Part shown: one piece after another, positions 1 to 10,306 of the stretch
Numbering within the stretch: position 1 is the first letter of the stretch
How the letters are laid out: each line of letters opens with the position of its first letter
Assembly (NCBI RefSeq): GCF_014770435.1
Contig: NZ_CP061739.1
Span: forward strand, 3,051,701 to 3,115,700
Reading direction: 5' to 3'
From: Psychrobacter sp. 28M-43
GTDB taxonomy: Bacteria; Pseudomonadota; Gammaproteobacteria; Pseudomonadales; Moraxellaceae
DNA length: 64,000 bases
The notes under the pieces: generated by a model
Seen by the model: the letters and a program-made list of their open reading frames with translations, nothing else
Told to the model about the DNA's origin: nothing
Databases searched by the model: none
Position numbers and translations under genes: made by a program

Positions 1-30
1 AAAAGGCTAACGTGATCGTTAGCCTTTTTT
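1..30. terminator. Intrinsic terminator at left edge
   Basis: A perfect 12-bp inverted repeat (aaaaggctaacg / cgttagcctttt) with a 4-base loop is followed by more T residues on the plus strand and has a T tract on the minus strand as well. It lies just past the stop of the small minus-strand gene and may also end transcription entering from outside the window. Confidence 0.8.
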
Positions 31-76
31 ATGCTATGTACTTTTCAATCATCAATGATATAGCTATTTATTGTGC

Positions 77-358
77 CTATTGCGCATCGTCCAATTGCTC
101 TACACGGTCTTGCTCGGCTTGCTGTGCTTGATCAATTTTGCTAGTAGCACTATCTACGATCGCTTTCGGCTGTTGACTAAGTGGCTGGCTAGTAATATCT
201 GTATCAGAGGTAGCTACTGTAGAATCAGGCTGTTCAGCCGCTACACTACTGGTTGCAATCTCTCTATTTTGTTCGCGACTATTGCCATTGATAATGTTAA
301 AGCCAAGCAATGCCACAATACCAATTATTGCAAAGATAATAACGTGTTTCATTTCCAT
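77..358 (-). CDS. Small membrane-anchored hypothetical protein (93 aa)
   Basis: I do not recognise this protein. Residues about 4-23 form one hydrophobic segment near the N-terminus (IIFAIIGIVALLGFNII). The rest is polar, rich in Ser, Thr, Gln and Asp, and probably disordered outside the membrane. The arrangement suggests a single-pass inner-membrane protein with a periplasmic tail. It lies downstream of the MscS-type channel gene on the same strand, about 80 bases away, and is followed by a strong terminator at positions 1-30, so the two could share a transcript. An internal Met at codon 3 is an alternative start. No function can be assigned. Confidence 0.55.
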   Translation of the reverse strand: MEMKHVIIFAIIGIVALLGFNIINGNSREQNREIATSSVAAEQPDSTVATSDTDITSQPLSQQPKAIVDSATSKIDQAQQAEQDRVEQLDDAQ

Positions 359-439
359 AAAAAGCCCCGTATTTGAATAACCACCAAATATAGATTCTGT
401 TGCACTTTTTATGCCTAAATCTTATTTAACGTCTAGTAC

Positions 440-2113
440 CTATTCTTGTGGACTATTATTATTCAATAAATCAGTCTCATCTGAGCTTTGAGCAATCTCT
501 TGCTCAACCTTTTCCATCAGCTTATCGTCAGGACGGGCGTCGAGAACCTCATTAGCACTGCGACCTTGTAAAATGGTTTTGGCTCGAGCCTTGGCTTGTT
601 TTTTATCTTGGTCATCCGTATGACTCTCGTTGACCTGATTTGTTTCAGCAGGTTTAGGGATAGTCGGCGTAATCGTCATATCAGATTGAATATTATTAGC
701 ATTGCTGACACTGCTTTGCATGTGCTCAAAGGCTTTTTCTAACTTATTGTTGAAGCGCAAACGATAGATAGGCTCAGGTAAGCTAAAGCCTTTATCTTCT
801 AGTGCGTGCTTGGTCTCACGAATGGCGATACTGCGTGCTTTAGCAAAGTCAGTCTCTGATTGGTCTACCCAAACCTGAAATTCCAAAACAATATTAGAAT
901 CACCCACATTGGTAATAACCGCAATCGCTTTGGGCTCGTCCAAGACAAACGCCAGCGTATGTATCGCATCCAATCCGACTTTGATTGCTGCTAATGGATC
1001 ATCATTGGCATCAACGCCCAATTCAAAGGTAAATCGGCGCTCAGGGTTTTTGGTGTAATTTAGAATGGTACCTTTAAAGACTTCAGCATTAGGAATACGT
1101 AACTGATTACCATCTAATGTCATCAGTATCGTCGCGCGCGAGGTCAAACGAACCACGATGCCCTCTTGCCCATTAATTACGATATGGTCACGAGCACGAA
1201 AAGGTTGGCGAATACTCAGCATTAGTGAAGCGATATAATTCTCAATGGTATCTTTGACTGCGAAACCAACCGCAATACCAATGACACCTGCACCACCAAG
1301 CAATGTACCTAAAATAGTCTCTGCACCTATCAGACTTAGCCCTAGAATCAGACCAAAGATAATAAAGATGACTTTGACCGTTTGTGACAGCAGCTCAGCG
1401 ACAAAAGGATTAGGAGTCAGACGTTGCCACATCTTTTTGCGATTAGATAACCAACTGCCAAACCATGCTACCAAGGCAAATATAACGATGCCGACCAATA
1501 GTAGTGGTAGCGCCTTCACTAGATTGGTCACCTGCGCTTTTAGACCTTGATAGACCGTTGAGACATTCTCTTGAACATCTAGCGTGCGGTTAATTCTGTC
1601 TTCTACAGTGACGACATCTGTTAGTCGGTTGGTTAAGTTAATCGCTTGCTGTGCTTTTTTTTCGTTGGCTGTTTCTCCCGTTAGGGTAACGACCCCTTGG
1701 GTGACACTAACATTGACGGCTTGTAAGCCTTCGATTTCAGAGAAGATACCGCTGATACGTTGACGAATATCGTTGTCTTTTTGTGGTGTGGGTGTGGTCT
1801 CGATTTGAGCATTATTAGTGCTTTCACCACTGATTACTGGCGGTGGATCAGGCGTTGGCAATGAGCTGGCAGGTTCTGTGGTTTCACCTGTTGATGCTTC
1901 ATTTTCTGATGTGGCAGAATTATCGTTAGATACACTTGCCTCTGTCGTCTCTACACCTTCAGCTGTCTCTATACCTAGTGCTGCTGAGATACCAGAAATT
2001 TCTTCACTGGCAGCATGCGCTGAGAACGTAAAAAGGATGCTTAGTAGCAACACTATTTGACCCCACGCTTTTATAAAACTGCGTATTATTGGACGGTCAA
2101 TATAAGTGGCCAT
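440..2113 (-). CDS. MscS-family mechanosensitive channel with BON domain
   Basis: The predicted product is a small-conductance mechanosensitive channel of the inner membrane, which releases solutes on hypo-osmotic shock. An N-terminal signal peptide (hydrophobic stretch about residues 18-35, ending AHA-A) precedes a low-complexity Ser/Thr/Glu region. A BON-like domain follows (about 115-180, with VTQGVVTLTGET), then transmembrane segments from about 200, and an MscS core (GGAGVIGIAVGFAVKD, then a beta domain with FRARDHIVINGQEG). The C-terminal tail is charged and probably disordered. The start is placed at the second ATG because AAAGGA lies five bases before it. BON-MscS fusions are known among MscS relatives; the exact physiological role is not evident. 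Confidence 0.85.
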   Translation of the reverse strand: MATYIDRPIIRSFIKAWGQIVLLLSILFTFSAHAASEEISGISAALGIETAEGVETTEASVSNDNSATSENEASTGETTEPASSLPTPDPPPVISGESTNNAQIETTPTPQKDNDIRQRISGIFSEIEGLQAVNVSVTQGVVTLTGETANEKKAQQAINLTNRLTDVVTVEDRINRTLDVQENVSTVYQGLKAQVTNLVKALPLLLVGIVIFALVAWFGSWLSNRKKMWQRLTPNPFVAELLSQTVKVIFIIFGLILGLSLIGAETILGTLLGGAGVIGIAVGFAVKDTIENYIASLMLSIRQPFRARDHIVINGQEGIVVRLTSRATILMTLDGNQLRIPNAEVFKGTILNYTKNPERRFTFELGVDANDDPLAAIKVGLDAIHTLAFVLDEPKAIAVITNVGDSNIVLEFQVWVDQSETDFAKARSIAIRETKHALEDKGFSLPEPIYRLRFNNKLEKAFEHMQSSVSNANNIQSDMTITPTIPKPAETNQVNESHTDDQDKKQAKARAKTILQGRSANEVLDARPDDKLMEKVEQEIAQSSDETDLLNNNSPQE

Positions 2114-2182
2114 AAGCATCCTTTATTTTTTACGGATTTTTCTCGCTTAGCTGATTGCTGATGATTAGCTGCCTGATTTTAT

Positions 2183-2920
2183 TTAGCTATCTAAATAGAG
2201 CTGTGCTTCGCTCAAGTTCAGCGTGCCTTCGTAGATAGCGCGACCAGTGATGATACCTTCGATACAATCACCATACGGCTTTAACAGCTCGATATCTTTC
2301 ATATCGGTAACGCCACCCGATGCAATCACAGGTAATCCGCCTTCACGCGCCAGATTAACGGTTTGTTCGACGTTGACGCCTTGCATCATGCCATCACGGG
2401 CGATGTCAGTATAAACGATTGATGACACGCCGACGTCTGCAAAGCGCTTAGCAAGTTCGGTCGCTTTGGTGTCTGTCACGTTTGCCCAGCCATGAGTGGC
2501 TACCATACCGTCTTTGGCGTCGATACCGACGATGATATGTCCTGCAAATTCGCGGCAAGCTTCCGCGACAAAATCAGGATCTTCAACAGCTTTTGTACCG
2601 ATAATGATATACGTCAAACCTGCGGTAATATACTGCTCGATAGTGTTCATGTTACGTACACCACCACCCAATTGAATAGGCAGGTTCGGATAGGCTTTGG
2701 TGATATCATTGACCACTTGTCTATGTACTGGCACGCCATCAAAAGCACCATTCAAATCGACCAAATGCAAGCGACGCGCACCTTCATCTACCCAACGTGC
2801 TGCCATGGCAACTGGGTCATCAGAGAATACCGTATCATCTTCCATACGGCCTTGTTTTAAACGTACACACTTACCATCTTTTAAATCAATAGCCGGGATA
2901 ATGACAGGCACAGCACACAT
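2183..2920 (-). CDS. hisA: HisA, phosphoribosyl-formimino-AICAR-phosphate isomerase
   Basis: This enzyme catalyses the fourth step specific to histidine biosynthesis, an Amadori rearrangement of ProFAR to PRFAR. The sequence is a full-length (betaalpha)8 barrel with the N-terminal [14 protein letters not shown] motif (catalytic Asp in AIDL), GGGVRN at the first phosphate-binding site, a second catalytic Asp in [10 protein letters not shown], and ASGGV at the second phosphate site. The start at the internal Met ([13 protein letters not shown]) gives 245 residues, the normal family length; the longer frame adds seven residues that do not fit. It stands apart from hisB and hisH (about 23 kb away), so the pathway is not one operon here. 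Confidence 0.95.
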   Translation of the reverse strand: MCAVPVIIPAIDLKDGKCVRLKQGRMEDDTVFSDDPVAMAARWVDEGARRLHLVDLNGAFDGVPVHRQVVNDITKAYPNLPIQLGGGVRNMNTIEQYITAGLTYIIIGTKAVEDPDFVAEACREFAGHIIVGIDAKDGMVATHGWANVTDTKATELAKRFADVGVSSIVYTDIARDGMMQGVNVEQTVNLAREGGLPVIASGGVTDMKDIELLKPYGDCIEGIITGRAIYEGTLNLSEAQLYLDS

Positions 2921-3267
2921 ATAGCATTCCTTATAAAGCACAAGATTGGCAATAAATTTAGTAAATTAAAATTTTGAGAATGAAACGTTATTGAAGCGTC
3001 AAATAACGAGAGAAAACGCTGCTTAAAAGTAGCATAAATTATGGACAGATCGAAAACCAAGACATCGCTAAGTTAGCAATCTGTTTGAATACAAATAAGA
3101 AAGACAGAAACTAGACAATCATAACCATAAGTTTTAATACGTAGAATCACTACCAACAATCGTTAAATTCTATTACTGACTGGCAATTTTAGGTCAATTT
3201 AGCGTATAATCCTAGGTAAATTTTTATTTGTTTCTATGTGATAGTAACCATGTGTTACGCTTTTTGT

Positions 3268-3284
3268 TGAGTTGTTACAACTCA
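3268..3284. repeat. 17-bp palindrome in nqr upstream region
   Basis: tgagttg-tta-caactca is a perfect inverted repeat with a 3-base centre, about 60 bases downstream of the candidate minus-10 element. It could be a repressor operator or an RNA stem. Confidence 0.45.
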
Positions 3285-3330
3285 CTAGTACAGCATGGTG
3301 ATCAGGATGGATCGAGCAATCGTTCAATAC

Positions 3331-3347
3331 GCCAATAAAATATTGGC
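3331..3347. repeat. Second 17-bp palindrome in nqr upstream region
   Basis: gccaata-aaa-tattggc is a perfect inverted repeat with the same 7-3-7 geometry as the palindrome 46 bases upstream, but a different sequence. It would form a short hairpin in a leader RNA. Confidence 0.45.
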
Positions 3348-3959
3348 CAAGAAATTGCTAAAAAGGACTATCTGAAAAAATCTCAACCAATAGTCTCTAA
3401 ACCATCGATTCTGCGGTATTTAACCTTAATTAGATGTCTTGCAAGTCCCTATCACTAGCTAACTATATTAAAACTGTTACGATTGAAACTATAGCAGCTT
3501 ATAATAAGCGAGGTTTGCTTATCAGTTGCTTAGCTAGTTTGTCTTTTAACCAGTATATCATCTACCTTAATAGATCGTTATTTGGCCACACTCTTATTCT
3601 ATCGAATATCTTTAAACGGTATTCGTAAACGAGAGATGGTCAAACATGCTGGTGTTACAAGTTTTAAATTTCAATGAAACGTGTGATAAAGCCATTTGTA
3701 TTTAAACCAGTCTCTTTTAGCCATGTGCTGTAGCGATTGATTTCGATGAAACGGTTTTAGCATACACCTTGGTAGCCAGTCGCCACTTTGGTAATTCGAA
3801 TAAGACATTAACGTGTTGTTAAGGAGTCTAAGGTCAGCGTTAATACTCTTACTAGTAGTTATGATCATGTATTGTCTTCACAGAGCTTTCATCCCTATTT
3901 CACTATAAAGGAAATAGACGATTGAAGGCTTTGTTGAGTGATACAAACGTTCATGCTAC

Positions 3960-3992
3960 CGATATACCAAACAGGACGTCTGGTATCGTTTT
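3960..3992 (+). terminator. Terminator-like hairpin just before nqrA
   Basis: The arms cgata(t)acca and tggtatcg pair with one bulged T around an 11-base loop and are followed by TTTT. The structure ends only 24 bases before the nqrA start codon, where an attenuator or a translation-blocking stem would sit. Confidence 0.45.
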
Positions 3993-4016
3993 AGACTATG
4001 GACTAAGTTTTCGCTT

Positions 4017-5369
4017 ATGATTACCATCAAAAAAGGTTTGGATTTGCCCATCACTGGTGAACCCTCCCGCGAGATATCTGAGCACCAACCGACACATGTA
4101 GCACTTGTTGGCTATGATTACGTGGGCATGAAGCCCACTATGAATGTCAAAGAAGGTGACATTGTAGCCAAAGGTCAGCCCGTTTATGAAGACAAAAAAC
4201 GTGTTGGCGTGATCTACACTGCCCCTGCTGCCGGTAAGGTCGTCGCTGTTAAACGTGGCGAACGTCGAGTGTTTGAGAGTCTTGTGATTGCGGTCGACCC
4301 AAATGGTGAAGAAGTAGACTTTGAGCGCTATGACTCACAGCAGCTTGCTGACCTAGACTCTGAAGTCGTTGAAACCCAACTGATTGCCTCTGGCGAATGG
4401 ACGGCGTTCCGTACGCGTCCTTATAGCCGCGCACCCGAAATCGGCGCTCGTCCACATGCTATCTTTGTCACAGCAATGGATACTAATCCACTTGCCTTTG
4501 ACCCGATGCTTGTGATCAATGAGCAGCTACAAGCGTTCAATGATGGACTTGCTGTATTATCTACGCTTAGTCCAAAGACCTTTGTCTGCCATCATGGCGA
4601 TACCCAACTGACGCCAGTTACAAAAACTGCAGCGAATAACGTCACTGAGTATCATGGTTTTGCTGGTAAGCATCCTGCTGGTCTTGCTGGTACGCACATT
4701 CACTTTTTGCATCCTATTAGCCGCGGTGTAACCGTATGGACGATTGGTTATCAAGACGTGATTGCAATCGGTAAATTGTTCACGACAGGTCGTCTATATA
4801 CGCGCCGCATGGTGAGCTTAGCAGGTCCTGCTGTCACTAACCCGCAGTTGGTTATGACTGAGCGCGGTGCTGATATCACTGCATTGACCAAAGGTAAGCT
4901 GGCTGCTGGCGAGAACCGTATCATTTCAGGTTCAGTATTGTCTGGTCGCAAAGTGTTTGAAAACATCGCCTATCTAGGTCGTTTTCACAATCAGATCAGC
5001 GTATTGACTGAAGGCCGTGAGCGTCCTGCGTTCCACTTCTTTACTCCAGGTAAAAACCGCTTCTCAAAACTGCCTATCTATATTTCGCAGTTTTTTGGTG
5101 GCAAAAAATACGACTTTACTACGACCAGTAACGGCTCACCACGAGCGATGGTACCAATCGGTGTCTATGAAGAAGTCATGCCACAAGATTACCTACCAAC
5201 TCAATTACTACGTGCATTGATCGTCGAAGACATCATTAGCGCCGTAGATTTGGGTGTGCTTGAACTGGACGAAGAAGATTTGGCACTATGCACCTTTGTA
5301 TCTCCTGGCAAATATGAATTCGGTGATATTTTGCGTGATAACTTAACGCGCATTGAGCTGGAGGGCTAA
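4017..5369 (+). CDS. nqrA: NqrA, Na+-NQR subunit A
   Basis: Peripheral cytoplasmic subunit of the six-subunit Na+-translocating NADH:ubiquinone oxidoreductase, which couples NADH oxidation to Na+ export; NqrA is linked to quinone binding. The 450-residue protein starts [14 protein letters not shown], the characteristic NqrA N-terminus, followed by a lipoyl/biotin-like domain ([18 protein letters not shown]). No membrane helices are seen. It is the first gene of nqrABCDEF, with five bases before nqrB. There is no obvious Shine-Dalgarno sequence before this ATG, but the conserved N-terminus leaves little doubt about the start. Confidence 0.97.
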   Translation: MITIKKGLDLPITGEPSREISEHQPTHVALVGYDYVGMKPTMNVKEGDIVAKGQPVYEDKKRVGVIYTAPAAGKVVAVKRGERRVFESLVIAVDPNGEEVDFERYDSQQLADLDSEVVETQLIASGEWTAFRTRPYSRAPEIGARPHAIFVTAMDTNPLAFDPMLVINEQLQAFNDGLAVLSTLSPKTFVCHHGDTQLTPVTKTAANNVTEYHGFAGKHPAGLAGTHIHFLHPISRGVTVWTIGYQDVIAIGKLFTTGRLYTRRMVSLAGPAVTNPQLVMTERGADITALTKGKLAAGENRIISGSVLSGRKVFENIAYLGRFHNQISVLTEGRERPAFHFFTPGKNRFSKLPIYISQFFGGKKYDFTTTSNGSPRAMVPIGVYEEVMPQDYLPTQLLRALIVEDIISAVDLGVLELDEEDLALCTFVSPGKYEFGDILRDNLTRIELEG

Positions 5370-5374
5370 CCACG

Positions 5375-6610
5375 ATGAAATTTTTACACAATATGTTCGA
5401 TCGTATGGAGCCATCTTTCACCAAAGGCGGCAAACACGAAAAGTACTACGCTATTTTTGAGATGTTTGATACGTTCTTACGTCAACCAAGCTCAACCACA
5501 TATGCGTCATCGCATGTACGTGACGGGATTGACCTAAAACGTATTATGATTACTGTATGGCTATGTACCTTCCCAGCAATGTTTTGGGGTATGTACAACA
5601 TCGGTCATCAAGCACTAACCGCTATCGCTCAGCTTGGCTTGCAGCCTGAAGGCTGGCGTACTGTGATCACTAGCATGGCAGGCTATAACCCAGATAGTAT
5701 CTGGGCAAGTTTCGTCTATGGTGCGATGCAGTTTTTGCCTATTTATATCGTGACGTTTGCGGTAGGTATTCTCTGTGAGATTATCTTTGCTGTCGTCCGT
5801 GGACACGAAGTTAACGAAGGTTTCTTTGTGACTTCAGTTCTATTTGCATTATGTCTACCACCTGATATTCCTTTATGGCAAGTTGCCCTAGGTATTATCT
5901 TCGGTGTAGTCGTCGCAAAAGAAGTGTTCGGTGGTACTGGTAAAAACTTCCTTAACCCTGCCCTATCGGGTCGTGCATTCTTATACTTTGCTTATCCAGC
6001 CTATATGTCTGGTGACTCAGTATGGACAGCAGTAGATGGTTTCTCAGGTGCAACCCCTCTTGGCCTTGCAGCCCTTGGTGTGGTTCCTCAGGACTTCGTC
6101 GATGTCTATGGTAATGCCATCACGTGGAGTGATGCATTCTTAGGTAACATGCAAGGTAGTATCGGTGAAGTATCGACGCTAGCTATCCTAATGGGTGCTG
6201 CAGTGTTGCTATGGACGCGTATTGCTTCTTGGCGCATTATGGCAGGTTGTGTGGTCGGTCTGATTGCGACGTCTCTTGTATTCAACATGATTGGCTCTGA
6301 AGACAATACGATGATGAGCTTGCCGTTCTACTGGCACTTGGTTATCGGTGGCTTTGCTTTCGGTGCTGTATTTATGGCAACCGACCCAGTATCAGCTGCG
6401 CATACAAACAAAGGCCGCTGGGCTTACGGTATCTTGATTGGTTTTATGACCGTATTGATTCGCGTCATCAACCCTGCTTTCCCAGAAGGCATCATGCTGG
6501 CCATTCTATTCGCCAACTTATTTGCTCCATTGTTTGATTACTTTGTGACTCAAGCAAATATCAAACGCCAAACCGCTCGGAGGGTTCGCTATGTCCAAGC
6601 CCAAAAGTAA
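5375..6610 (+). CDS. nqrB: NqrB, Na+-NQR membrane subunit B
   Basis: Integral membrane subunit that carries a covalent FMN and much of the Na+ pathway. The 411-residue product has an N-terminal cytoplasmic segment and about nine to ten hydrophobic helices. The flavinylation motif [10 protein letters not shown] places the acceptor threonine at residue 227; in this family FMN is attached by a phosphoester bond by ApbE, which is encoded 4.6 kb downstream. The 3' end overlaps nqrC by 20 bases, indicating translational coupling. RnfD is the related family, but the nqr gene order excludes it. Confidence 0.97.
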   Translation: MKFLHNMFDRMEPSFTKGGKHEKYYAIFEMFDTFLRQPSSTTYASSHVRDGIDLKRIMITVWLCTFPAMFWGMYNIGHQALTAIAQLGLQPEGWRTVITSMAGYNPDSIWASFVYGAMQFLPIYIVTFAVGILCEIIFAVVRGHEVNEGFFVTSVLFALCLPPDIPLWQVALGIIFGVVVAKEVFGGTGKNFLNPALSGRAFLYFAYPAYMSGDSVWTAVDGFSGATPLGLAALGVVPQDFVDVYGNAITWSDAFLGNMQGSIGEVSTLAILMGAAVLLWTRIASWRIMAGCVVGLIATSLVFNMIGSEDNTMMSLPFYWHLVIGGFAFGAVFMATDPVSAAHTNKGRWAYGILIGFMTVLIRVINPAFPEGIMLAILFANLFAPLFDYFVTQANIKRQTARRVRYVQAQK

Positions 6611-7493
6611 TAACGCGAAAACCATCAGTGTGGCTTTGACGCTATGCTTGGTGTGTTCAGTGTTGGTCTCAGCAGTGGCTGTTGGTCTAAAGCCTGCGCA
6701 AGTCGAAAACGCACGTTTAGACCGCAACAAAAACATCTTAGTTGCGGCTGATATGTATGACGCTGAGTCTGATACAGCAGATGATGTCGCCGAACGTTTT
6801 AAAGACTTTGAAGTAAAAATCATTGATCTAAACGAAGGTACTTATCTCGATGATGATGCGCTAAAAACTGCTGGCATCCCTGATCGTAATGCTTATGACG
6901 CCAGTCAAGCGACAAAAAACCAAGCTCTAAGTGAAGACTTGGGTGACAACGATCCTGCTGGTATTGGTCGTAAGCCAAAATATGCCAAGGTCTATGTTAA
7001 AAATGATGACGCCGGTCAACCAGAAACGGTTGTATTGCCAATTCAGGGCTACGGTCTATGGGGCACTATCTATGGTTTCTTAACGCTCGAAAGTGATATG
7101 AATACCATCAAAGGTATCAGTTTCTATGAGCATAAAGAAACCCCAGGTCTTGGCGCTCGTATCGAAGAGCCAGAATGGCGTGCAAAGTGGAGCGGTATCG
7201 AGTCTTATGACGAGAATGGTAACGTTGCCACTGGTGTAACCAAAGCTGGTAACCCAAAAGAAAACTGGGTTGATGGCATCAGCGGTGCAACATTGACTAG
7301 CCGTGGAGTCAGCAACATGATTCAGTTTTGGTTAGGCGAGCAAGGTTATAAGCCTTATCTAGATACGCTACGCGAAAAGAGCGGCCAAACGGTTGAAGGT
7401 GCAAACACGCAAGCAAGTCAATCAAAGCTGGCAGCTCAACCTAAAACCGAATTGGCAGCCAAGCTACCAGTAGCAAACGGCAAGGAGGCATAA
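6591..7493 (+). CDS. nqrC: NqrC, FMN-carrying subunit
   Basis: Subunit C has one N-terminal membrane helix (about residues 12-32) and a periplasmic domain carrying covalent FMN. The motif [13 protein letters not shown] places the FMN-acceptor threonine at residue 234. The protein is 300 residues, somewhat longer than the usual 255-265, mainly through a C-terminal tail rich in Ala, Gln and Lys. The start lies inside nqrB (GGAGGG precedes it), and only one base separates its stop from nqrD. Confidence 0.96.
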   Translation: MSKPKSNNAKTISVALTLCLVCSVLVSAVAVGLKPAQVENARLDRNKNILVAADMYDAESDTADDVAERFKDFEVKIIDLNEGTYLDDDALKTAGIPDRNAYDASQATKNQALSEDLGDNDPAGIGRKPKYAKVYVKNDDAGQPETVVLPIQGYGLWGTIYGFLTLESDMNTIKGISFYEHKETPGLGARIEEPEWRAKWSGIESYDENGNVATGVTKAGNPKENWVDGISGATLTSRGVSNMIQFWLGEQGYKPYLDTLREKSGQTVEGANTQASQSKLAAQPKTELAAKLPVANGKEA

Positions 7494-7494
7494 C

Positions 7495-8166
7495 ATGGCT
7501 GACACTAAAAGCATTTTAACCACGCCTATCTTTGATAATAACCCTATTGCCCTACAGATCCTTGGTATCTGTTCGGCATTGGCTGTCACCACCAGCATGG
7601 CTAACGCTATGGTCATGTGTGTGGCATTGACCTTAGTAACGGCATTTTCAAGCTTCTTTATCTCGATTATCCGTAAGCAGATTCCATCAAGCATTCGTAT
7701 CATCGTACAGATGACGATTATTGCTTCGTTGGTTATCTTGGTTGATCAGGTACTAAAAGCAGTTGCTTATGACGTCAGTAAAGGTTTGTCAGTTTTCGTT
7801 GGTTTGATCATCACGAACTGTATCGTTATGGGCCGTGCTGAAGCATTTGCTATGAGCAACCCACCAATCCCAAGCTTTTTAGATGGTATTGGTAACGGTC
7901 TTGGTTACTCAGCAGTATTGCTATTCGTCGCAACTATCCGTGAGCTATTGGGCGCTGGTACTTGGTTCGGTATTACGATTCTACAGCCAGTCACTGATGG
8001 CGGTTGGTACATACCAAACGGTTTATTATTGTTACCACCATCAGCGTTCTTTATCATTGGTTTGTTCATCGCTGTTGTCCGTATCTGGAAACCAGAACAA
8101 GTTGAAGAAGCTGAGTTTGTAATGAAGCCGCAATCTAAAGGCATGGCACATGGAGGCGGTCACTAA
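7495..8166 (+). CDS. nqrD: NqrD, Na+-NQR membrane subunit D
   Basis: A 223-residue polytopic membrane protein of the NqrD/RnfE family with about six hydrophobic helices. Together with NqrE it forms the pseudo-symmetric core that holds an intramembrane iron-sulfur centre in the known enzyme. Motifs include [17 protein letters not shown] at the N-terminus and [12 protein letters not shown] in the middle, whose Cys is a likely cluster ligand. GGAGG precedes the ATG, and the stop overlaps the first base of nqrE. Confidence 0.96.
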   Translation: MADTKSILTTPIFDNNPIALQILGICSALAVTTSMANAMVMCVALTLVTAFSSFFISIIRKQIPSSIRIIVQMTIIASLVILVDQVLKAVAYDVSKGLSVFVGLIITNCIVMGRAEAFAMSNPPIPSFLDGIGNGLGYSAVLLFVATIRELLGAGTWFGITILQPVTDGGWYIPNGLLLLPPSAFFIIGLFIAVVRIWKPEQVEEAEFVMKPQSKGMAHGGGH

Positions 8167-8774
8167 TGGGACATTATGTTAGTTTATTTATAACCTCAGT
8201 CTTTATTGAGAACATGGCGCTTGCCTACTTTTTAGGCATGTGTACTTTTTTGGCCGTATCCAAAAAAGTCTCTACAGCGATTGGTCTAGGTGTTGCGGTT
8301 GTTGTCGTGATGGCAATTACCGTTCCACTAAACAATTTACTATTCCAGTTCATCCTAAAAGATGGTGCGCTGGCATGGGCAGGGTTCCCTGATATCGACT
8401 TGAGCTTCTTAGGATTGCTAAGTTATATCGGTTTGATTGCAGCCACCGTACAGATCCTAGAGATGTTCTTGGACAAGTTTGTACCGAGTCTATATAACGC
8501 ACTTGGGGTATTCTTACCGCTAATCACCGTAAACTGTGCCATCTTAGGTGGTGTACTATTTATGGTTGAGCGTGACTATAACTTTGGTGAATCTGTTGTC
8601 TATGGTGTGGGTGCAGGCTTCGGTTGGGCACTTGCTATTACAGCATTGGCGGGTATCCGTGAAAAGCTAAAATACTCAGATATTCCAGCACCGCTGCGTG
8701 GTCTTGGTATTACTTTTATCACGGTTGGTCTTATGTCGCTCGGCTTTATGTCGTTCGGTGGTATGTCCATCTAA
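8166..8774 (+). CDS. nqrE: NqrE, Na+-NQR membrane subunit E
   Basis: A 202-residue integral membrane protein with about six helices and the NqrE/RnfA signatures [20 protein letters not shown] and [10 protein letters not shown]. The Cys residues in these two segments are the expected ligands of the cluster shared with NqrD. It overlaps the nqrD stop by one base. A 122-base gap with two copies of catagatta follows before nqrF, the widest gap within the structural operon. Confidence 0.96.
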   Translation: MGHYVSLFITSVFIENMALAYFLGMCTFLAVSKKVSTAIGLGVAVVVVMAITVPLNNLLFQFILKDGALAWAGFPDIDLSFLGLLSYIGLIAATVQILEMFLDKFVPSLYNALGVFLPLITVNCAILGGVLFMVERDYNFGESVVYGVGAGFGWALAITALAGIREKLKYSDIPAPLRGLGITFITVGLMSLGFMSFGGMSI

Positions 8775-8896
8775 ACCGCTAAGCTCAAAGCTTTCATTAG
8801 CTATTTGACTTATTTAATTCATTTATTCGGTAGAGGTTTGGGTACAGCATAGATTATGCCCCCTCACCCCTACCCCATAGATTAAGGATACCTACC

Positions 8897-10132
8897 ATGG
8901 ATTACGCTACGGCGATTGGTGGCGTTGCTATGTTTACCTTGATCATCATGGGCCTCGTCGCTATTATTTTAGCGGCGCGCTCAAGACTGGTCAGTTCAGG
9001 CGATGTCACTATCCATATTAATGATAATCCCGATAATGATGTGGTGACACCAGCTGGCGGCAAACTACTACAAACGCTAGCGGGCGAAGGTATATTTTTA
9101 TCTTCAGCTTGTGGTGGTGGTGGTACTTGTGCGCAGTGTCGTTGCCGCGTTATTGAAGGTGGTGGTTCTATTTTGCCCACCGAAGAAGGCTATTTTACCC
9201 AAGGTGAAATCCGCAATCACATGCGCTTAGCTTGTCAGGTAGCTGTTAAGCAAGACATGAAAATTGAGATTGATCCTGAGTTCTTTGATGTACAGAAATG
9301 GGAATGTGAAGTTATCTCTAACGATAACGTTGCCACTTTCATTAAAGAGCTGGTACTAAAAATTCCAGAAGGCGAAGAAGTAAACTTCCGTGCTGGTGGT
9401 TATGTACAGTTGGAAGCGCCACCGCATGAAGTGCACTACAAAGACTTTGTGGTTGATGAAGAATATAGAGAAGACTGGGAAAAATTCGGTATCTTCAACT
9501 ATGTCTCAAAAGTTGATGAGCCAGTTATTCGTGCTTACTCAATGGCTAACTATCCTGAAGAGAAAGGCCTCATCAAATTTAACATCCGTATCGCAAGTCC
9601 ACCGCCACGTGGTCCTGACGGTATTCCACCAGGCAAAATGTCTTCATGGGTATTTAGCTTAGTACCTGGTGACAAAGTGACAGTTTCAGGTCCTTACGGT
9701 GAGTTCTTTGCCAAGAAGACCGAAGCTGAAATGATCTTTGTTGGTGGTGGTGCTGGTATGGCCCCAATGCGCTCGCATATCTTTGATCAGCTCAAACGCT
9801 TGAACACTGATCGTAAAATTAGCTTCTGGTATGGTGCTCGTTCTATTCGTGAGATGTTCTACGTTGAAGACTATGATCAGCTAGAAGAAGAGTTCGATAA
9901 CTTTGAGTGGCATGTTGCACTGTCTGACCCATTACCAGAAGATAACTGGGAAGGTCCAACAGGCTTTATCCATAACGTATTGCTCGAAAACTATCTGAAA
10001 GATCATCCAAACCCAGAAGACTGTGAATATTACATGTGTGGGCCACCGATGATGAACGCTGCCGTCATCGACATGCTACACAGCATGGGCGTGGAAGACG
10101 AAAACATCATGCTTGATGATTTCGGTGGTTAA
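8897..10132 (+). CDS. nqrF: NqrF, NADH-oxidising subunit
   Basis: Electron-entry subunit that oxidises NADH through FAD and a [2Fe-2S] cluster. One N-terminal membrane helix (about residues 7-27) is followed by a plant-type ferredoxin domain with cluster cysteines at 72, 78, 81 and 113. A ferredoxin-reductase-like FAD domain (RAYSMANYP) and an NADH-binding domain ([22 protein letters not shown]) follow, ending in LDDFGG as is typical. AAGGA lies 11 bases before the ATG. A terminator follows 36 bases after the stop. Confidence 0.97.
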   Translation: MDYATAIGGVAMFTLIIMGLVAIILAARSRLVSSGDVTIHINDNPDNDVVTPAGGKLLQTLAGEGIFLSSACGGGGTCAQCRCRVIEGGGSILPTEEGYFTQGEIRNHMRLACQVAVKQDMKIEIDPEFFDVQKWECEVISNDNVATFIKELVLKIPEGEEVNFRAGGYVQLEAPPHEVHYKDFVVDEEYREDWEKFGIFNYVSKVDEPVIRAYSMANYPEEKGLIKFNIRIASPPPRGPDGIPPGKMSSWVFSLVPGDKVTVSGPYGEFFAKKTEAEMIFVGGGAGMAPMRSHIFDQLKRLNTDRKISFWYGARSIREMFYVEDYDQLEEEFDNFEWHVALSDPLPEDNWEGPTGFIHNVLLENYLKDHPNPEDCEYYMCGPPMMNAAVIDMLHSMGVEDENIMLDDFGG

Positions 10133-10167
10133 GTTAGATACTTAATCTAGCAGCACAAATCTAAGAA

Positions 10168-10200
10168 TAAAAAAGAGTCTCAATTGAGGCTCTTTTTTTT
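10168..10200 (+). terminator. Terminator after nqrF
   Basis: AAAAGAG-t-CTC, loop AATT, GAG-g-CTCTTTT with a single internal mismatch, followed by eight or more T residues. It separates the structural nqr genes from the SDR/apbE/nqrM group. Confidence 0.85.
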
Positions 10201-10306
10201 TGCGATTTTTACACATAACTGTGTCTTTGTAGGCTACAAATCTAGCTAGTAGAGTCGCTTTATTATCCTATATCATGGACTATCTAAACATTGAGAAAGG
10301 ACTCTT

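Larger units (their letters stand above)
2921..4016 (+). promoter_or_regulatory. Long gene-free region / probable nqr leader
   Basis: About 1.1 kb without a convincing gene separates hisA from nqrA. TATAAT at 3205-3210 is the best minus-10 element, with a weak minus-35 (ggcaat, 3182-3187). If it is used, nqrA has a leader of about 800 bases. Two perfect 7-bp-arm palindromes lie at 3268-3284 and 3331-3347, a short stem at 3504-3522, and a terminator-like hairpin at 3960-3992. Two near-identical 13-mers (tttcRatgaaacg) begin at 3669 and 3741. I recognise no known riboswitch. Reading frames of 64 and 65 codons here lack convincing ribosome sites. Confidence 0.45.

Noticed and set aside
41..376. 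Plus-strand 101-codon frame opposite the small membrane protein
   Set aside because: The minus-strand frame has a coherent membrane segment and polar tail; the plus frame is its shadow.
3434..3868. Two short open frames (plus 3434-3628, minus 3671-3868) in the nqr upstream region
   Set aside because: No ribosome sites, no recognisable protein character, and both overlap the structured leader; treated as chance frames.
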